From: Liolophura sinensis
Taxonomy: Eukaryota > Mollusca > Polyplacophora > Chitonida > Chitonidae
Direction of reading: 5' to 3'
NCBI RefSeq assembly: GCF_032854445.1
Contig: NC_088304.1
Location: forward strand, 19,419,704 to 19,479,703
DNA length: 60,000 nt
Position numbers and translations under genes: made by a program. Below the pieces are notes generated by a model, which was not told the DNA's origin, searched no databases, and saw only the letters and a list, made by a program, of their open reading frames with translations. Positions 42,501-50,300 of this stretch are shown in pieces. Positions within the stretch are counted from its first letter, which is position 1. Each line of letters starts with the position of its first letter.

Positions 42501-45500
42501 TTGGTCCGTCTTTCCACTTACAGTATTCTACTTTTATTGGTCCCTCTTCCCACTTACAGTATTCTACTTTTTATTGGTCCCTCTTTCCACTTACAATATT
42601 CTACTTTTTATTGGTCCCTCTTTCCACTTACAGTATTCTACTTTTTATTGGTCCCTCTTTCCACTTACAGTATTCTACGTTTTATTGGTCAATCTTTCCA
42701 CTTACAGTATTCTACTTTTTATTGGTCCCTCTTTCCACTTACAGTATTCTACTTTTTATTGGTCCGTCTTTCCACTTATAGTATTCTACTTTTTATTGGT
42801 CCCTCTTTCCACTTACAGTATTCTACTTTTTATTGGTCAATCATTCCATTTACAGTATTCTACTTTTTATTGGTCCCCCTTTCCACTTACAGGTTTCCAC
42901 TTTTTATTGGTCCATCTTTCCACTTACAGTATTCCACTATTTATTGGTCCCTCTTTCCACTTACAGTATTTTACTTTTTATTGGTCAATCATTCCACTTA
43001 CAGGATTCCACTTTCCTCGAAACGCAGATTTTTTACCAATTTCTGTGTATAACCTGACGAGTCCGCAAGTATTTGCGGAGAATCCCAATGTTCCATTAGA
43101 GCGCTTCATCGTGAAACCCCAAGGAAATTACCGATTTAGAGTGATCGGTACGGCCATGCTGTACGCCATCAAGATATCCATAGATCAGGTAAGGACGGCC
43201 ATGCTGTACCACATCAAGATATTTATAAATCAGACAATAATGGCCATGCTATACATCATGAAAATATCCATAAATCAGGAAACGATGGTCATGGTGTACT
43301 CTATCAGGATGTTCATAGGTCAGTTAAGGACGGCCATGCTGTACCGCATCAAGATATCCATAGATCATGCAATGATGGCCATGGTTTACACCATTAAAAT
43401 ATCCATAAATCAGGTTTTGATGGCCATGGTGCACGCTATCAAGTCATCCATAGGTCAGTTAGGGACGGCCATGCTGTACTGCATCAAGATATCTAGATAT
43501 CCATAGATCAGGTAATAATGGCCAAGATGTACTGTATTAAGATAGCCATAGATCAGTTAAGGGCGGCCAGGCTGTACGTCATCAAGATATCCATAGATCA
43601 GGTAAGGATGAATATCAAGATATCCGTGAGGACGGCTATCGAGGTATCCAGAGGTCAGGTAAGGGCTAGCTGTCGGCTGAAATTAGGCAAGGAGCTCTGG
43701 AAGAGGTGGGTGGGTTAGGCCTTGTTGTTATTAGGAAACTGGGGTGCTATTCGTTTTGATCATTTGCCGCATTTATAAACTGCGCGGGGGTGGCAGCTTG
43801 TACATAAATCATTGTTCCCCCTGTACTGGTGTTTTAATGTCATCAGCTAAGAATGAATATCAAGATATCCAGACGTCTGATGAGGACAGCCGTTAAGATA
43901 TCCAGAGGTCAGGGAAGGACTAGCTGTCTGCTGAGATTAGACAAGCAACTCTGGAAGCGGGTGGGTGGGTTAGGTCTTGTTGTTATCGGGGACCGAGGAA
44001 GATAGTCGTCTTCATCATTTGCTGCATTTCTAACTTGCTCGTGACAGGCAGCTTGCACATCTGTCATTGTTTCCCATGCACTGGTGTTTTCTCACAAAAG
44101 CACCACAAAGTTCCTTTTTGCGTTTCCTTTAACTATACCAGCACAACCTGGTGGTCATCTCTACGGACGGAAATGACGTCAAGGAAAGGCGGGTTTCCCA
44201 ATTGATAATTAACACCGGAGAGCGGTATGACTTCAGCCTGGATACTTTCGGCGACATCGGGAACTACTGGATACGGCTGGAGACTCTGGAAACGTCTGAC
44301 GTCAGAATGCCCTCGGTTGCGGTAAGTACCGATGTTCTCATTTGTTCTGTCATTTGTTCTCTTTGTTTTCTATGTTGGTGTATATACGTTGATGTTATAT
44401 TGAGGAGATCCCTTCGTGGCTATAGAGCTGTGGGAAATCCTCAATAAACAAATAAAGAATTACAATTACCGATATGTGTGCAAAGTACAACTCATTCCAA
44501 CACTGGAATTCCTTTACCATTACCAGTAAAAACAACTTGTAGGATTTTGGGGGTTTGGGAGTGAAGTGGTAAGAGTTCTATTAGGGCATTTCTGAGGTGG
44601 TGAAAATTTTCACCAGTTACCGGAGTACTTCCAGTTTTAGAGTGTACTGTTATCACCTGCGTAAGGTTTTCTTTTATTTAGGTAAGTAAACCGACATAGA
44701 GCATATGAAGCACAATTCTTAGTTCATAAAAATATCGATCAAAACATGTTTTTTTACAATAAAAAGATTGTGTTGTCTGTTCGCACTCTTTAGCTGCAAG
44801 ATATAAAATGGTCGCATTTCCAGTGATTCGCTTAGGCCATGAAAAAAATGTTTATTACGAGTAAAGTGACCGAGTCGCCAAATACGGGCCAACTCCTTTT
44901 TTTTTCGGGAAATGTGAGAACTTCTTTCTTCAGGAGACAAACATTGTCATACACCAACCACTGCACTGCTACAATTTATCGATATTTAGGTGTCGGTATT
45001 GCCGTTTGGCATCGTTTAACAGTTAATGTTTTGAAGGCCATAGTCATAGATCCGTTGGACCTACTGTTTACTCAGTAGGGCTCAATAGACCTAGCTACTG
45101 GTCGGTTCGTCAGTGCATCGTCAGATCAGTTTACCTACATTCGTGCTGCTAATATCTTATAATCGCACAATTGTATTGTACCATATGAATCCCCCTTTAA
45201 AACCCATGATCCCATGAATCTCCCTAAATCCAAATCCTTCTAATTTTTTTTCCACTTCATGGCATTGTGTTTGTTACATTACGATATCCACAAACGGACG
45301 CGATTTACGAAAAAAAGGTACCTAAAAGGAAGTATTGTAAACGTGATCCCATGTCGTATTCGAAACTCTCTTTCTTTCTTTGCTCCCATGTGACAGGGTA
45401 CGTATTCGCCGACGCTCGGGTTTGCTGTGTTGCACTATGAGGGAGCAGATGACAAATTTCCGAATTCCTCACCAACTCCGTGCACCAAATCCAAAATTTG

Positions 45501-47327
45501 CACAGTCATGAACTGCCCCTACAGGTAATTCTTATTTCCTTTGAATGTAACTGTCACAGTCATTGTCAGAACAGGTTAAAATATTAGGCACTGTTTACCT
45601 CCGATCTGGTGCGACAGTCGGTTTAAAGCTAAGTCGCTCTAGAGCTACGACTACCTAAGTCCTCTGCGATTCGTCACCAATTTTTTTGATTTTGGTCAGT
45701 CGTAACCCAGAATTACGACTGAAACGCAAAACCTTCCCTGCAGTCACACCTAAACTTGCCATCCGGTCCATGGAGTACACCTAAATCGAAGGCACATGTG
45801 ACAAAATCGTGCAAACGAGTTCACACGACAAAGCCCGATCGATTAAGATTAGCTTGGGTAGCTTATATCGGCGGCCATGATGCTTTGGGGAATTCTGTGT
45901 ATGTTTGACTTGCCTTTGTTCAGAAATCCCGAGGACGTGACTTGATGTGAAAGTTGAGCGTAAAAGTAACAGGGTTAAATATAAACACTATCTATCACTA
46001 GTCTAGAGTTGAAGGCGTGGGCTAGAAATCCGGATATTGCAAGTTCAAATCCCCAGCAGTGCTATGCTGTGTTAAGTGATAGTAATTGCCATACGCATCA
46101 GTGTATAATGTAGGGTTTATATGAAATGCGTTTTTGCCAGTTTGAACATGCGCATTGAGTAGTGTTTGCCATGCTCGGGACATGTAATACATGGACGGTG
46201 AACCTGACATGTCAAGATGTTTTGTTATCCAGATACGAAGTTACTGCCCATCCACTAAGTCCTCTAACATAACCGCGTGGTTCAAACTTTTTAGTTGAGT
46301 CCATCCGACTTCTTCCAAAGATATGAAAACAACAACAATCTGTTCCGGCTTACAGTTAGTAGGTTCGTTTACATTAGTTAATCTGGATTAGCGGTTCGTA
46401 CTGTATCCTCATACAAGGATTTGCAGGATGTTCCGGCAGAGGTTGGTAGACTATATGGTATATAAATGAATATGGATCATTTGGAAAGTGTACGACTGGA
46501 GAGCAGTTATACAAGCTGTGAAATCACTATGATTTATTTTATTTATTTATTTGATTAGTGTTTTAAGCCGTACTGTATCGTATGATTTTGTAACGGCATC
46601 GTATATTTCTGTTCAGCAATTCACATGATCGCTCAACATTTCTCCACCTGCACAAACCGGTTACAAGCTGTGTAAAAATACATCATTGTCCGCTGTTAAG
46701 CTGGAGTACTTGTGATCAATCCTACCTCGTTTCAACCGTCTTGTTCCAGGTGTGCAGTTCCTTAATTTACAGGTGATGGCTTCCAAACCCAAACGTTAAT
46801 GCTTTATTTATAATTTACACAATTACGTACAAACAACAACTTACTATATACTATTAACTCCAGGTATCTTGGCGAGGAAATTTACAAGTGTATTCACGTG
46901 ACCAATCTGACAGGGGACCCCATCCTCCTCAGGCGATTCCCGGTTCCAGAGATTGGAAAAGACGGAGATCTATATGAGCAGTTTATCAACTTTCATTTCT
47001 CAGGTGATCCTTTGTTTGATTTTGCATGTCTGTAATTCAAGACTTATTTTCCCATTTGCTCGCTTCGACTGAGGGCACGTGTGCGAATTCAGCTCTGGCT
47101 GTTGTAGCTGCCGCTTAAATAAATAAATGTATTTTTATTTCAAAAATGCTATATCACTAGTTCAATTACTCCTGTTCAATTAAAAACCAAACCATTGACG
47201 AATTATACCTTGACGATAATAAATAAATAAACAAAGAAGTCAAGGTATAATTCGTCGTTGCTCGGGTTTATAAATGACCAGGACTGTCAGCTAGAATAGC
47301 GATATGGCATCTCGAATAAAAATACAT

Positions 47328-47370
<43 letters not shown>

Positions 47371-50300
47371 TTTGCTTGGTGTTTTACGCCGAACTCAAGA
47401 ATATTTCACATACGACGGTGGTCAGCTTTATGGTGGGAAGAAATCGGCCAGGGCTCATGGGAGATCCACCTACCTTGATTAACAAAGCCAATCTGACTGT
47501 CAGTCCTATTCTGGTCGACTCTGATTTATAATCCTACATTGGCTGATTGAGCTTTACTGACCTTCTTTGGCTTACTATCAACTTTTTATGAATGACCTTT
47601 TTAGTCTAACTGTCTGACTTACCTACTTTGATTCCTCTACCCTGACCTACTCAGTCACTAAACAGATTGACCTGTTGTATACAACACATATGACGCAGCT
47701 TTTTGGATTTATTTGCTTTATTTATTTGATTGATGTTTTTCGCTGTACTCAAGAATATTTCATCTATACGATGGCGGCCAGCCTTATGGCGGGAGAAAAC
47801 CATAGCACATTTGACTTAGGAGTAGTTTCTGTAACCCGCGATGTAACTGTTTGCAGGCACAGTTGCTCAGAGATCGTCAGTGAATGGTCACCAAATGGTC
47901 CTACCCTCAGCTCCCCCTCAGGTAAATAACTATATGGTCACAGTTCACAATTAATTTTCCATTTAATTACATGCTAACGTTTGTCTTCACAGCACTCTCA
48001 GTAAATCTCCCAGCCCAGAAAGCTCCAGGCTTCCTGAGACAAGTCCAATCAAATTGCCCATAGGGCTTGACCGATGAGAAACAGCTGTTTTGGCTGAAAG
48101 CTACCGAGTTTTTTCCACAAATCAGAAAACAAATTTTCTTTCTGTCAGGAAAAAAACAGACGTTTGCCTGCTTATCATCATCTCAATTAACTATTGTATG
48201 GTACTGTAAATGACACCAACTGTAAATCCCGTCTCCGGTGACGTCTGATTTATTTTTATGAAAAGTGTGAGACTATGTTCATTAAATATATATATGCATT
48301 GCACACTATATCCATAGTTCTACATATACTATAGTCATTGAGCAGTATGTTATGTTCATTTATTTATTTTATAATTATATAATTATATATTTATGTTAAG
48401 CCTGCATATAAAGTAATATAATAGAGAAAGGGAAATTCTTTTTTTCAGATCTATCCATCGTATGACCCGTTGACTAAATGTCCGACAAACTGCAGACAAC
48501 ATTGTGTATGTACCTATATTGTGGATCTCCCTTTAGGCAGAGTAGTACAGATGACCCTCCTCAACATGGGTGTGGGTAAGTGTGTGTGTACCTTCATTGT
48601 GATGTGGTTGTCTTGTAAGCTGCGGGAGTTGTGACGTGCTGTGTTTGTTTGGCGATGTGATGTTGTTGTCTGGCACGCGCTGTGGTTATCTGGCACCTGC
48701 GGTAGTTGTTTTGACGACGTGCTGTGGATGTCTGACGACGTTCTGTGGATGCCTGGCAACGTTCGGCGGATGTCTGGCGACATTCGGCGGGTGTCTGGTG
48801 ACGTACTGTGGATCTCTGACGACGTGCTGTGGTTGTTTGGCGATGTACTGTAAATGTTTGACGACGTATTGTGGTTGTTTGGCAATGTGCTGTTGTTTGT
48901 CTGGCAACCTGTTGTAATTGTCTGACGACGTCCTGCTGAAATTTCTCGCCGTGCTGTGATTGTATAACAACGTGCTGTGTTGTCTGGCGACGTGATGTGG
49001 TTGTGTGGCGGCGTGCTGTGGTTGTCTGGTGGTGTGCTGTGTTTGTCTTTACCACTTGCCTGCTACCAATTTGACATGTGTCACGGATGATACATTTTTC
49101 CAGTAACTCGCCAAAAGTCATTAATGGACTCAGGCACTCCAGCTTCGCCCCCCAAAGAAAATGGACTCCAGTGTACAAGTGAAAATGTTTGAAAGGCGTT
49201 AAGCAATTATGAAAAGACCAAATAGATATGATAAATGCTAGAAAAGTCAATTATTCTTTTGAAATTCATTTGTATAGGAACTAATCAATAAATGATTCAT
49301 AAATTCAAATAAATTATTCATTTGATGTTTGAAGTGTTCAACAATGAGAAATGTTAAAGCTGTTTTTAATTTGACTGTGTATGGTTTGATCTCACCCTTT
49401 AATTGTTATACATTGAAGGATAAAAACAGCAACTTGAGATGCCATTAAGGAACTTCAGTAAGTCTGTTTTAGATATTTTGTAAAAATAACGCATACATTC
49501 CGCGTGAAACAAAGGTTGTGGCTGAGTCTTCCGGTTGACGGCTGGTATACGCATGTCTGTTTCGACGCATAGATTCCACATTTGTGTCCAATCCTGTAGT
49601 TTGCATTTCCAGGCGCCGGCATCACCGGAACAGCCCACCCTGTTCATCTTCATGGTCACCATTTTTACGTACTGAAGACCGGCTTTCCAACCTACGACGA
49701 AAATGGCACTTACCTAAGAGACAACGAAGACATTATGTGCGCTAATACCGAAATGGGGATCAACAGGTGCAACATCGTTAGGTGGAACGACGCCACCTGG
49801 AAGGGAGACACAGTTCCAGGGTTATCCACAAAGCCAGTAATAAAAGACACAGTTATCGTTCCTGTTGGTGGTTACGTCGTTCTCCGATTCAAGGCCGATA
49901 ACCCAGGTTAGTACAGGTACATGTTAGGCATACTTCCTATAGCGCATGCACCGCTCTCTAGCGCTCGCTTTACAATGACTGGTGTCAAGATGATTGGTGA
50001 GACAGAAAGTGATGTCAGCAAAACATTATCAATCTTTGTTTTCATTAATGCTTGATAGGTAACCTTTCTTTCCATCTAAGATATATACAACATCATTTCA
50101 GTGGATACCTAAGACAGATCTGGGGGCCTCCGTGGCTCAGTTGGTTAGCGCGCTAGCACGGCATAATGACCCAGGAGTCTCTCACCAATGCGGTCGCTGT
50201 TAGTTCACGTCCAGCTCATGCTGGCTTCCTCTCCGGCCGTAAGTGGGAAGGTCTGGCATCAACCTGCGGATGGTCGTGGGTTTCCCCCGGGCTGTGGCCG

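Noticed and set aside
42205-43506. A 433-codon open frame as a separate repeat-rich membrane protein
   Set aside because: It reads through the 37-bp intron array, exon f and the 45-bp array. Only the middle part matches a known family, with exact splice sites and phases. All three frames of the 37-bp array are open, so openness is no evidence of coding.
48594-49250. A 218-codon minus-strand frame rich in Thr, Gln and Arg
   Set aside because: It is the reverse of a 21-bp minisatellite, whose length in whole codons keeps several frames open on both strands; no family signal.
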